This document shows, piece after piece, positions 1 through 8,362 of a stretch of DNA of 64,000 nucleotides. Origin of the DNA: an uncultured Collinsella sp. (GTDB taxonomy: Bacteria; Actinomycetota; Coriobacteriia; Coriobacteriales; Coriobacteriaceae); assembly GCA_934643145.1 (NCBI GenBank), contig CAKUBM010000006.1, forward strand, positions 30,857 to 94,856, written 5' to 3'. Under the pieces are notes generated by a model, which had not been told where the DNA came from, ran no database searches, and worked only from the letters and a program-made list of their open reading frames with translations. The position numbers and the translations under genes are program-made. The first letter of the stretch is position 1. The number at the start of each line of letters is the position of its first letter.

Positions 1-1773
1 ACCTACTCCTACATTCTGCTCGAGGACGTCATCCTCGCCTGCCTGGACAGCTGCTTTGGCTCCTATAAGCCGCTCGACCGCGCGCTCATCCGCGTCACCC
101 GCAACGCCGACATCGATCCGGACGGCGAGGGCGTCGAGGAGGAAGAGGACTACCGCCAGCACATGAAGCGCATCCTCAAGAAGCGCCTGCGTCTGCAGCC
201 GGTAGTGCTCGCGGTCTCGGGGTCGCTCGAGAAGGCGACGCTCAAGACCATCCGCAAGGCGCTCGAGCTTTCTCGCCGCTCGGTCTTTACTTGCGATATC
301 CCGCTCGACCTGGGCTACGTCTTCGGCATTGAGGGCAAGATTCCCGAGCATCTACGCAACGAGCTGCTCTTTACGCCGTTTAAGCCGCAGCCCAACCCCA
401 CCATCGATATGACCCGCTCCATCCGCGAGCAGGTGCTGCAGCACGACAAGCTGCTCTTTTACCCTTACGAGGCCATGAATCCCTTCCTGGATCTGGTGCA
501 CGAGGCCGCCTACGACCCCGAGTGTATCTCACTGCGCATCACGCTCTACCGCGTGGCCAAGCAGAGCCGCCTATGCGAGTCACTGATCGATGCTGCCGAG
601 AACGGCAAAGAAGTCACGGTGCTCATGGAGCTCCGCGCGCGCTTTGACGAGCAGAACAACATCGAGTGGGCCGAGCGCCTGGAAGAGGCCGGCTGCACCG
701 TCATCTACGGCTCCGAGGGCTTTAAGTGCCACTCCAAGATCTGCCAGCTCACCTATCGCGAAGGCATGGCGCTAACGCGCCTGACGCTGCTGGGCACCGG
801 CAACTTTAACGAGAAGACGGCCAAACTCTACAGCGACTTTATGCTCATGACCGCCCACCCCGGCATCGGCGAGGACGCCAACTTGTTCTTCCGCAACCTG
901 TCGCTGGGCAATCTGCGCGGCGATTACCGCTTCCTGGGCGTGGCGCCGGTCGGCCTGAAGCCGCTCATCATGCGCGGTCTGGATCGAGAGATTCAGCGCG
1001 CTCTCGCTGGCGAGCCCGCCCGCGTGTTCTTTAAGCTCAACTCGCTCACCGACCGCGAGGTCATCGACAAGATCGCCGAGGCATCGTGCGCTGGAGTCCG
1101 CGTGGACATGATCATCCGCGGCATCTCGTGCCTCAAGCCCGGTGTTCCGGGCAAGACCGAGAACGTGCATGTCCGCTCCATCGTCGGACGCTTTTTGGAG
1201 CACGCCCGTGTTTACGCTTTTGGCGTGGACTCGGACATGATTTACCTGAGCTCGGCAGACATGATGACACGCAACACCGAGCACCGCGTGGAGATCGCCT
1301 TCCCCGTGCTCGACCCCACCTGCCGCGCCCTGGTACACGAGTACATGGGCATGCAGCTGCGCGACAACGTGAAGGCCCGCAGCCTCACGAGCGACGGCAC
1401 CTGGGTCCCCGTGGAGCGTGCAGAGGGTGAGAAACCCTTCAACTCGCAGGAAGCCCTGCTGGAGCGTGCCTATCGCAACGCCGAGGCCGCGCCCGAGCCC
1501 GTCATTGAGGCGAAACCCGCCCCCGAGCCCGAGCCGCAGCCGGCGGCACCCGAGGTCCAGAAGGTCCAGGCGACCGTCATTGAGCCCGAGCCTGCACCTG
1601 CGCCTCAGCCCGAGCCGCAGGTCGCCAAGCCCGCGCCCGAGACGAGCGCCCGTCGCAAGAAGCCCGCTGGCAAGACCAAGGCCATCGAGCGCCACCGTCC
1701 CGGTCGCGTGCGCATGGGCCTGGGGCTGATCGGCCTGGGTCTTAAGACGCTTATTACCGGCAAAACGAAATAG
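1..1773 (+). CDS. ppk1: Polyphosphate kinase 1, 5' end cut by window
   Basis: PPK1 reversibly moves the terminal phosphate of ATP onto polyphosphate. The reading frame is open from base 1, so about 590 C-terminal residues are visible and the start lies outside. Family landmarks seen are KCHSK (bases 724-738, the autophosphorylated His motif), GTGNFNEKTAKLYSDF, the RGISCLKPGVPG block, FLEHARVYAFG and YLSSADMMTRN. After the catalytic core comes a Pro/Glu/Ala-rich tail of about 90 residues and a basic C-terminus. Odd: the second His that E. coli PPK has just before GTGN (His454, in AHIGTGN) is Leu here (codon 787-789). A terminator follows. Family assignment is very secure. Confidence 0.95.
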   Translation, partial: TYSYILLEDVILACLDSCFGSYKPLDRALIRVTRNADIDPDGEGVEEEEDYRQHMKRILKKRLRLQPVVLAVSGSLEKATLKTIRKALELSRRSVFTCDIPLDLGYVFGIEGKIPEHLRNELLFTPFKPQPNPTIDMTRSIREQVLQHDKLLFYPYEAMNPFLDLVHEAAYDPECISLRITLYRVAKQSRLCESLIDAAENGKEVTVLMELRARFDEQNNIEWAERLEEAGCTVIYGSEGFKCHSKICQLTYREGMALTRLTLLGTGNFNEKTAKLYSDFMLMTAHPGIGEDANLFFRNLSLGNLRGDYRFLGVAPVGLKPLIMRGLDREIQRALAGEPARVFFKLNSLTDREVIDKIAEASCAGVRVDMIIRGISCLKPGVPGKTENVHVRSIVGRFLEHARVYAFGVDSDMIYLSSADMMTRNTEHRVEIAFPVLDPTCRALVHEYMGMQLRDNVKARSLTSDGTWVPVERAEGEKPFNSQEALLERAYRNAEAAPEPVIEAKPAPEPEPQPAAPEVQKVQATVIEPEPAPAPQPEPQVAKPAPETSARRKKPAGKTKAIERHRPGRVRMGLGLIGLGLKTLITGKTK

Positions 1774-1797
1774 ACGTTTGTAGAAGCGGTTTGTAGA

Positions 1798-1840
1798 AGC
1801 GCCCCGCATTTGAGGAAAGCCTCGGATGCGGGGCGCTTTT
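1798..1840 (+). terminator. Rho-independent terminator after ppk1
   Basis: A 12-bp stem (1798-1809 with 1826-1837, core GCGCCCCGCAT) is followed by a T run. It separates ppk1 from the next gene. Confidence 0.85.
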
Positions 1841-1887
1841 CCCTGCTACCATGGTTGCGGACAACAACGCGAATGACAGGCAGGAAT

Positions 1888-3201
1888 ATGAAGCTCACCA
1901 TAGAATCGATGACCTACGGCGCCGACGGACTGGCGCACGCCGACAACGGCAAGGCCGTCTTTGTGCAGGGCGCCGTGGCGGGCGACACCGTCGAAGCCGA
2001 GGTCATGCAGGACGGCAAGTCATTTATGCGTGCCCGCACCACCGAGATTCTGGAGCCAAGCCCCGATCGCATTCAGCCTCCCTGCCCCTTCGTGGGTATC
2101 TGTGGCGGCTGCTCGTGGGGCAATCTCTCACGCACCGCACAGCTCGCCGCAAAGGAGCAAAACCTGCGTTCCACGCTCGAGCGCATCGGCAAGTTCGCTC
2201 CTGAGCAGGTCGATAAGTTGGTACAGCCCATCTGCCACACCAAGGACGACTGGGGCTACCGCAATAAAATCGAGCTCGAACCGACCGTCGTCAACGGTCG
2301 CGTGCGCCTTGGCATGCACGGTGTCGACCCCAGCAAAATCGTGACCGTCGATGCGTGCCCGCTGTTCGATAAGCGCTTCCCGAAGGCGCTCAAATCGGTC
2401 GTCGGCGCACTCAACTATCTAAGCGGCAGCCATGACTTGGGGCTCGAACGCGTGGGCATTCGCGCATCGCGCCGCACCAAGGCGCTCGAGGTCGCACTCT
2501 GGACGCCTACGGGCTCTTTTCCGCGCTCGCAGGTTTCCCGCGTGCTGGCGGACGCCGCTCATCCCACGAGCATCGTGCGCGTGATGAGCAAGGGCGAAAA
2601 GAAGGCCCGCCGTGTCTCCAAGGTCGAAATGCTCGCCGGCGAGGGCTCGTGGACCGAGAACATCGCCGAGGGCCAGATGCGCTTGTCTGCCCCGTCGTTT
2701 TTCCAAGTCAACACCAAAGGCGCCGAGATTTTGATTGATCTCGTTATGGACGCCCTCGACCCGCAGGAAGACGAGCTTGCCGTGGACCTGTACTGTGGCG
2801 CCGGAACCTTTACCCTGCCGCTCGCCCGCCGCTGCGACTTCGTCGCCGCCGTCGAGGCCTACGGCCCGGCCGTGCGCGACCTGCGCCGTAACCTGGAAAT
2901 CAACAAGCTTGATAACGTCGACGTCATTGGCGGAGACGCGGTGCGCGAGTTCCCCGACCAGGATGCCGACGTCTTGGTGGTCGACCCGCCGCGCGCAGGC
3001 CTCGCCCCCGAGGCGATCGACCTTATCGCCAGCACGAGTGCTCGCGACGTCGCCTACGTGAGCTGCGACCCGGCGACTCTGGCCCGCGACCTCAAGCGCT
3101 TTATCGAGGAGGGCACCTTCTCCCCCGTAAAGATCACGCCAGTCGACCTGTTCCCACAAACCTTCCACTGCGAGACCGTCGTCCACCTTAGGCGCAACTA
3201 G
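1888..3201 (+). CDS. 23S rRNA (uracil-5-)-methyltransferase, RlmD/TrmA family
   Basis: SAM-dependent RNA m5U methyltransferase of 437 residues. An N-terminal TRAM-like beta domain is followed by the Cys cluster CPFVGICGGC and a later Cys in DACPLF, as in the 4Fe-4S members of the RumA/RlmD group. The SAM-binding motif DLYCGAGTFTLPLA and the catalytic motif VSCDPATLARDL near the C-terminus are intact. The ATG at 1888 is chosen because AGGCAGGA lies just upstream and the TRAM domain begins there; an in-frame extension to 1810 overlaps the terminator. Whether the target is 23S rRNA or tRNA cannot be told from sequence alone. Confidence 0.88.
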   Translation: MKLTIESMTYGADGLAHADNGKAVFVQGAVAGDTVEAEVMQDGKSFMRARTTEILEPSPDRIQPPCPFVGICGGCSWGNLSRTAQLAAKEQNLRSTLERIGKFAPEQVDKLVQPICHTKDDWGYRNKIELEPTVVNGRVRLGMHGVDPSKIVTVDACPLFDKRFPKALKSVVGALNYLSGSHDLGLERVGIRASRRTKALEVALWTPTGSFPRSQVSRVLADAAHPTSIVRVMSKGEKKARRVSKVEMLAGEGSWTENIAEGQMRLSAPSFFQVNTKGAEILIDLVMDALDPQEDELAVDLYCGAGTFTLPLARRCDFVAAVEAYGPAVRDLRRNLEINKLDNVDVIGGDAVREFPDQDADVLVVDPPRAGLAPEAIDLIASTSARDVAYVSCDPATLARDLKRFIEEGTFSPVKITPVDLFPQTFHCETVVHLRRN

Positions 3202-3307
3202 CCACTTAATCATTGCTCAGAAAAATCATTGGGAAATCGAGCGTGGCAAGCGGAGGTCTTCGGGGTATAAGACGGCTAATTGTATGCCGCCTATGAAAGG
3301 AACCCTC

Positions 3308-3850
3308 ATGCCCAGCGTTGCCGTTCTCGCCGCCGATGGCTTTGAAACTATTGAATGCTTGACCATGGTCGATGTCATGCGTCGCGGCGGCGTGCGTGCC
3401 ACGCTCGTCTCGATCATGCCCACGCGTGAGGTCGTAAGCTCGCTGCAGATCCCCGTGACCTGCGATGCGCTCTTTGATGAGATCAACTTTGACGAGTACG
3501 ACTGCATTGTGCTGCCCGGCGGTCTGCCCGGCGCTACCAATCTGCGCGCCGATCAGCGCGTCTGCGACGTGGTCTGCGAGTTCGCCGCGACCAAGCACGT
3601 TGCCGCCATCTGCGCCGCCCCGTTTATCTTGGGCGAGCTCGACCTGCTAGAAGGGCGCCACGCCACGTGCTTCCCCGGCTTTGAGAAGAGCTTCCCCGAG
3701 GGAGCCTATACCGGCGAGAAGGTCACGCACGACGGCAACATCATCACCGCCAGCGGCATGGCCCAATCACTCCCCTTTGCGCTTGAACTGCTGCGTACGC
3801 TTGCCGGCGATAAGGCCGTCGAGAAGGTTGCCGAGGGTATCCAACTATGA
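3308..3850 (+). CDS. DJ-1/PfpI family protein
   Basis: A 180-residue single-domain protein of the DJ-1/ThiJ class. It has the early conserved Glu in ADGFETIE and the nucleophile-elbow Cys in AAICAAPFIL, the pair that defines the DJ-1 active site (stress response, glyoxalase or deglycase-like activities are reported in the family). The start at 3308 follows AAAGGAACC; the upstream in-frame ATG at 3284 has no ribosome site. The stop overlaps the maf start (ATGA), so the two are translationally coupled. Exact substrate unknown. Confidence 0.85.
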   Translation: MPSVAVLAADGFETIECLTMVDVMRRGGVRATLVSIMPTREVVSSLQIPVTCDALFDEINFDEYDCIVLPGGLPGATNLRADQRVCDVVCEFAATKHVAAICAAPFILGELDLLEGRHATCFPGFEKSFPEGAYTGEKVTHDGNIITASGMAQSLPFALELLRTLAGDKAVEKVAEGIQL

Positions 3851-4428
3851 TTTTGGCCTCGCAATCGCCTCGCCGCATTGAGCTCATGCGCGAGGCCGGC
3901 TATGACATTCGTGTTATCCCTGCCGACATCGACGAAACGCCGTTTGACGGCGAGGCGCCGCTTACGCTTGTCGAGCGCCTGGCACGCACTAAGGCCGCTG
4001 CCGTTGCCGCCGAGCACGCCGAGCCCAACGAGCTGACCGTCGCCGCCGACACGATCGTCACCTTCGACGGCAAGATCTTGGGTAAGCCGGCAAACGAGGA
4101 CGAAGCACGCACTATGCTCCGTGAGCTTTCGGGCCGCACGCATCAGGTCGCAACCGGCGTCTGCATCGTTAAGGCAGGCGACACAGCCGCCCCGCATGCC
4201 GCCGAGAGCCTATCCTTTGTCGACGTGACCGACGTGACGTTCTATGAGCTCACTGACGAGCAGATTGAGCGCTACGTCGCCTCGGGCGAACCCATGGATA
4301 AGGCCGGCGCCTACGGTATTCAGGGTGTCGGCGGACGCATGCTCGTGCACGATATTTCGGGCGACTTCTACAACGTGGTGGGTCTACCCATCGCACGCGT
4401 CGCACGCGCGATTCAAAAACTCTCGTAA
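3847..4428 (+). CDS. maf: Maf-family nucleotide pyrophosphatase
   Basis: Maf proteins hydrolyse non-canonical or modified nucleoside triphosphates (dTTP/UTP or 7-methyl-GTP subfamilies) and have been linked to septum control. The 193-residue protein has the N-terminal signature ASQSPRRIELM, the catalytic Asp in AADTIV, and the late motif DKAGAYGIQGVGG. Its ATG lies inside the stop of the DJ-1 gene, giving a two-gene unit. Full length for the family. Confidence 0.92.
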   Translation: MILASQSPRRIELMREAGYDIRVIPADIDETPFDGEAPLTLVERLARTKAAAVAAEHAEPNELTVAADTIVTFDGKILGKPANEDEARTMLRELSGRTHQVATGVCIVKAGDTAAPHAAESLSFVDVTDVTFYELTDEQIERYVASGEPMDKAGAYGIQGVGGRMLVHDISGDFYNVVGLPIARVARAIQKLS

Positions 4429-4530
4429 TTGCATCTGGCGCTGGGTATCCCCCAGCGCCTACAATTTTGGCGAACCGTACGGATCCCGACCGGGCAAAAG
4501 GCCCGGCGGAAAACCGATAGGAGTAAAAAC

Positions 4531-5532
4531 ATGGATACACTGCTTGAAGCCATTGACGTTTGCGATGTCGATGGCTTTTGCTTTGGCAACTATACGGACG
4601 AGGAGGCCGGCACCGGTTGCACCGTAATCGTGGCAGCCGAAGGCGCCACCGGCGGCGTCGACGTTCGCGGCGGTGCCCCAGCATCGCGCGAAACCGACCT
4701 GCTGCGCCCCGAGAACACCGTCGACAAGGTTCACGCCGTCTGCCTCTCGGGCGGATCGGCCTTTGGCCTCGAGGCCGCAAGCGGTGTTGCCCGCGAGCTC
4801 GAGAGCCGCGGCATCGGGCTGCCCGTCGGCCCCACGCAGGTGCCCATCGTATGCTCCAGCTGCATCTTCGACCTTGCCTACGGCGACCCCACGGTGCGCC
4901 CCGACATCGATGCCGGCATCGCCGCCGTGCGCGAGGCGCTCGATAACACCCCCACCACCCTTGAGCAGGGCAACGTGGGCGCCGGCACTGGCGCCACGGT
5001 GGGCAAGCTCATGGGTCCTGCCACCTGCATGAAGGCCGGCCTTGGCGCCGCCGCCGTGGCACTCGGCCCCGTCAAGGTGGGTGCCGTGGTCTCGGTCAAT
5101 GCCTGCGGCAACGTCGTTGACCCCTTCACCGGCGAGTGGGTCGCCGGTATGAGAGCCGCAGCCGATAGCGACCAGATCGTCGACATGGAGACCGCAGCCT
5201 TTGCCGCCGCCGGCTCCATGCAAATGCCGCTCGACCGCACCAACACCACCATCAGCTGCATCGTCACTAACGTGGAGCTCACCAAGGCCCAGGCCACCAA
5301 GGTCTCCCAGATGGCCGCAGACGCCTACGCACACGCCATCCGCCCCACGCACACCACCAACGACGGCGACACCATCTACACCCTCGCCAGCGGCAAACTG
5401 GGCACCCAGGCAAGCGCCGCCGTTCCCCTAGACCTGCTGGGCATGCTCGCCGTAAGGGCTTTGCAAACCGCCATCGTAAACGGAGCCAAAACCGCCAAAA
5501 CCTCCCACGGCATCCCCGGCGCCGCGAAGTAG
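4531..5532 (+). CDS. P1 family (S58/DmpA-type) aminopeptidase
   Basis: A 333-residue protein of the P1/DmpA N-terminal-nucleophile peptidase family, which self-cleaves into two chains and releases N-terminal residues or hydrolyses beta-peptides. Seen are the CLSGGSAFGLEAA block, GAGTGATVGKL, and the likely autoprocessing region DRTNTTISCIVTN. Start at 4531 has TAGGAG six bases upstream; the 34-codon extension to 4429 begins right at the maf stop and lacks a ribosome site. No signal peptide is apparent, so it is probably cytoplasmic. Substrate unknown. Confidence 0.85.
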   Translation: MDTLLEAIDVCDVDGFCFGNYTDEEAGTGCTVIVAAEGATGGVDVRGGAPASRETDLLRPENTVDKVHAVCLSGGSAFGLEAASGVARELESRGIGLPVGPTQVPIVCSSCIFDLAYGDPTVRPDIDAGIAAVREALDNTPTTLEQGNVGAGTGATVGKLMGPATCMKAGLGAAAVALGPVKVGAVVSVNACGNVVDPFTGEWVAGMRAAADSDQIVDMETAAFAAAGSMQMPLDRTNTTISCIVTNVELTKAQATKVSQMAADAYAHAIRPTHTTNDGDTIYTLASGKLGTQASAAVPLDLLGMLAVRALQTAIVNGAKTAKTSHGIPGAAK

Positions 5533-5544
5533 CCTAACCTGACC

Positions 5545-5669
5545 GGTTGCCCGGTGGGGCTTGGTTATGTTTGCTGCTCTACAGTCCTGGCTCGCACGAA
5601 GAGCACATTAAGTGCTCTTCGGCTCGTGCGGAACTCGCGACAAACATAACCAAGCCCCACCGGGCAACC
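5545..5669. repeat. Long palindrome 1, 29-bp perfect arms with structured core
   Basis: Arms 5545-5573 and 5641-5669 are exact reverse complements. Inside is a second hairpin, GAAGAGCAC (5598-5606), loop ATTAA, GTGCTCTTC, with an outer CGCAC/GTGCG stem and a GGCTC bulge. The element lies between two convergent genes. The core matches that of the palindrome at 5763-5872 in reverse orientation. Confidence 0.9.
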
Positions 5670-5762
5670 TACCAACCAGCTTCTTTTCAGCCCAGGCCCC
5701 TGTGTACCGCGCGTCGAAGATCTTCAAATTCAAACTGTCTGACAATCGAATCTTATAGCAGA

Positions 5763-5872
5763 GGCCCCTTGTCCTTTAGTTTGATACAAGTTCCGCACGA
5801 GCCGGAAAGCACTTAATGTGCTTTCCGTGCGAGCAGGACTGTTCGCAGTAGCAAACTAAAGGACAAGGGGCC
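5763..5872. repeat. Long palindrome 2, 21-bp perfect arms with same core inverted
   Basis: Arms 5763-5783 and 5852-5872 are exact reverse complements and unrelated to those of palindrome 1. The core, GGAAAGCAC (5804-5812), loop TTAAT, GTGCTTTCC, plus CGCAC-GAGCC/GTGCG, is the reverse-orientation counterpart of the neighbouring core with paired base changes in the stem. Confidence 0.9.
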
Positions 5873-5904
5873 CAGTCAACCTATCAGCAGCGATTACTCA
5901 ACAG

Positions 5905-6936
5905 CTAGTTGAATTTGAAGATCTTTGAGGCAAGACGGTATAGGCCGAGTGTGGTTTTGTCTCCGGCCCGTCCGTGCAGATTGGTAAAGAAGCCCACCAC
6001 ACCATAACGTGCGCGACGATACATGCGCTCGTCGTAAGCCTTCAGATCATTCCACAGCGTCTTCAGGCGCTCATCGGCGCATTCTTCCTCGGAAAGTTTG
6101 GTGAGCACCGAGCAGATCGCCATCATCATGGTGAAGTAGCCCATCATGTACGAGCGCAGGCGCGAAGACTCAACATCGCCGTACAGATGGAACGACTCCA
6201 TCATAATGCGCGTAACGCGGAACTGCTGGTCCAGACGCTTGACCATCGTAGCCTCGTTGACACTCTGGCCCTCGCGGCCAATGAAGTAACGGTAGAGGTC
6301 GATATCGGCGTAGTACATGGTCTTGCAGCGCGGCAGCGGCACGTATGCGTAGATGTTGTCCACGTAGAAGGTGTGCGGCGGCATGGGCAGGTTAGACTCG
6401 CGCAGCACATCCGTGCGATAGCACAGACTGTGCATAAGCAGATTCTGGTCCAGACGGAAGTGCCCGATCTGATCCCAGGTGAAAATCTTTTTACGCGGCA
6501 GGGCAAACTTGTAGCCAATAGCGGTATGCGTGCCCTCGTAGACTTTCTCGTACACGTAGTTGGAGATAAACAGATCGACGCGCTGGTCGCGCTCCTCGAA
6601 GCCGCGCAGGATCGACAGCATGGTCGAAAGGGCCGCGCCGTCGAGCCAGTCGTCGGAGTCTACGACCTTGTAGTACGTACCCTGCGCCTCTCGCAGGCCC
6701 GAAAGAACGGCGATACCGTGGCCGCCATTTTCCTGGTGCACCGCGCGGATGATACCGGGGTAACGCGCCTCCCACTCATCGGCCTTGGCGGCCGTCTCGT
6801 CCTTGGAGCCGTCGTCGACCACGATAATCTCGATATCGGTGGCGTAATTGCTTCCCTCCAGGATGGAGGTGATGCAATGGTCCATGTCCTTGGCGGCGTT
6901 ATACGAGGGAATACCGAATGTTATGACTTTATGCAT
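5905..6936 (-). CDS. Family 2 glycosyltransferase
   Basis: A GT-A fold glycosyltransferase of 343 residues. The N-terminus FGIPSYNAAKDMD, the nucleotide-sugar segment IIVVDDGSKDET, QENGGHGIAVLSG and the metal-binding VDSDDWLDG are typical of GT2 enzymes; the C-terminal half is helical with no clear transmembrane segment. It starts 8 bases inside the end of glf, so the two are coupled, suggesting transfer of galactofuranose or another sugar in a cell-surface glycan. The start at 6936 begins the conserved domain; the six-codon extension is less likely. Confidence 0.88.
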   Translation of the reverse strand: MHKVITFGIPSYNAAKDMDHCITSILEGSNYATDIEIIVVDDGSKDETAAKADEWEARYPGIIRAVHQENGGHGIAVLSGLREAQGTYYKVVDSDDWLDGAALSTMLSILRGFEERDQRVDLFISNYVYEKVYEGTHTAIGYKFALPRKKIFTWDQIGHFRLDQNLLMHSLCYRTDVLRESNLPMPPHTFYVDNIYAYVPLPRCKTMYYADIDLYRYFIGREGQSVNEATMVKRLDQQFRVTRIMMESFHLYGDVESSRLRSYMMGYFTMMMAICSVLTKLSEEECADERLKTLWNDLKAYDERMYRRARYGVVGFFTNLHGRAGDKTTLGLYRLASKIFKFN

Positions 6937-8131
6937 GGCAGGCGATAATCTCATCCGAAAGATCGAGGGCAGAATTGGTCACGGCGTCCATATCGTAGTA
7001 GCGATACTCGGCCAAGCGACCCACCGGGTGGAAGTTCGTCAGGTTCTGAACGCGCTCAAGATAGCGCTCATAGAGCTCGCGGTTCTCGGGCTCGAGAATG
7101 GCGTAGTACGGCGTCTCGCCCGAGCCGGGCGTATAGGCCTTGGAGTATTCCTTCATGATGGTGGTCTTGCCGGGCAGGACCTGACCAGTCATGTTCTTGA
7201 ACTCGGTGATGCGCGTGTAGTCCTCGCTCGTGGTGTAGTTGACGGTGCCCACGGGTTGGAACTGATCCATATCGAGCGTCTCGAACTTCATATCGAGCGT
7301 GCGGTACGGCAGAGCACCCAGGTCGAGATTGAACAGCTCATCGAGCGGACCGGTGTAGACGATCTCGCCGCCATAGACCTTACCGTCGACCTTGACGGTG
7401 GTCTCGTCAATCTCGAACAGATCGCGAGCGTCCACGTCGCAGAACACGTCGATCAGGTCGTGATCGAGCATATGCTCGAACAGCGCAGTGTAACCGTCCT
7501 GCGGCATACCCTGGAAGGGGGCCTGCGGGAAGTAGCGATCGTCATCGCCCACAAAGACGGGAACGCGACCAGTGATCGAGGGATCGATCTGGTCGGGCGT
7601 CTGGCCCCACTGCTTCATGGTGTAATGCAAAAAGACGTTCTCGTAGACGTAATCGGCGACCTCGGCAAGATCCGGGTCGTTCTTCTTGCGCAGCTCCATG
7701 ATGGGCACCTTGACGTCCTTGCCAAAGGTCTCCACAAGCTTCTGATACAGCTCCTCGCCGCGCTCATCGCCAAAAGCAAGCTTGAGGCTCGCGTGGTTGA
7801 AGGGCACGGGCATAAGGGTGCCGTTGATGTTGGCAAGCACCTTGTGCTGATAGTCCGTCCACTTGGTAAAGCGCGACAGGAAATTGTGCACGCGCTCGTT
7901 AAAGGTGTGATAGATATGCGGACCGTACTCGTGGATCAGGATTCCGACCTCGTCAGTGCAGTCATAGGCATTGCCCGCAATGTGGCTACGGCGCTCCAAA
8001 ACGGCAACACGATAGCCGATGGTCTCGGCAAGACGGCGGGCGCAAACGGCACCGGCATATCCAGCACCGACGACAATCATGTCGTACGCGCCGGCGTTAA
8101 AGCCTTCAGGCAGGCCTGAGGTAATCTGCAT
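6929..8131 (-). CDS. glf: UDP-galactopyranose mutase
   Basis: Flavoenzyme converting UDP-galactopyranose to UDP-galactofuranose. The FAD-binding motif VVGAGYAGAVCARRLAE is at residues about 20-36, followed by RRSHIAGNAYD and HEYGPHIYHT, and later TMKQWGQTPDQ and GRVPVF. At 400 residues it is full length. The start follows AAGGAG. It is the upstream gene of a two-gene unit with the glycosyltransferase, so the glycan made probably contains galactofuranose. Confidence 0.96.
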   Translation of the reverse strand: MQITSGLPEGFNAGAYDMIVVGAGYAGAVCARRLAETIGYRVAVLERRSHIAGNAYDCTDEVGILIHEYGPHIYHTFNERVHNFLSRFTKWTDYQHKVLANINGTLMPVPFNHASLKLAFGDERGEELYQKLVETFGKDVKVPIMELRKKNDPDLAEVADYVYENVFLHYTMKQWGQTPDQIDPSITGRVPVFVGDDDRYFPQAPFQGMPQDGYTALFEHMLDHDLIDVFCDVDARDLFEIDETTVKVDGKVYGGEIVYTGPLDELFNLDLGALPYRTLDMKFETLDMDQFQPVGTVNYTTSEDYTRITEFKNMTGQVLPGKTTIMKEYSKAYTPGSGETPYYAILEPENRELYERYLERVQNLTNFHPVGRLAEYRYYDMDAVTNSALDLSDEIIACHA

Positions 8132-8174
8132 CGATACTCCTTGTCAAAAGCCACGGGCTCGTTAGCTGGGCTTT

Positions 8175-8235
8175 TCTCGAACATTCTTCGAGACATATTT
8201 ATCAGAGCGATTATAGCGCTAATGCGTCCTATAAT
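8175..8235. promoter_or_regulatory. Divergent glf/pta promoter region with 19-bp palindrome
   Basis: A perfect palindrome, TCTCGAA-CATTC-TTCGAGA (8175-8193), lies 44 bp before glf. Two TATAAT hexamers are present, one reading right (8230-8235) and one reading left (8215-8210), but neither has a strong -35. Operator function and the cognate regulator are inferred only. Confidence 0.5.
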
Positions 8236-8288
8236 GAGCTTGCCACACAAGGAAAGCTCAAGCACCGCGGCGTACATAATTGAAAGGT

Positions 8289-8309
8289 AAACCCGCTAGC
8301 AGCGGGTTT
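8289..8309 (+). promoter_or_regulatory. Hairpin in pta leader
   Basis: A 9-bp perfect stem, AAACCCGCT with AGCGGGTTT, and a 3-base loop, lies 53 bp before the pta start. It resembles a small terminator but has only a weak T tail. It may be an mRNA leader structure. Confidence 0.45.
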
Positions 8310-8362
8310 ATTCGTGAACAGCCGGGCGCCTGGAGCTTAGCGAAACGCTTGCAAGGAGTAAC

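Noticed and set aside
4459..5352. Long minus-strand frame over the P1 peptidase
   Set aside because: Shadow frame with Gly/Ala/His bias and no ribosome site; the plus-strand peptidase is clear.
8175..8193. LexA-type SOS box
   Set aside because: The site has GAAC on one side but lacks the matching GTTC at the required spacing; neighbours are not SOS genes.
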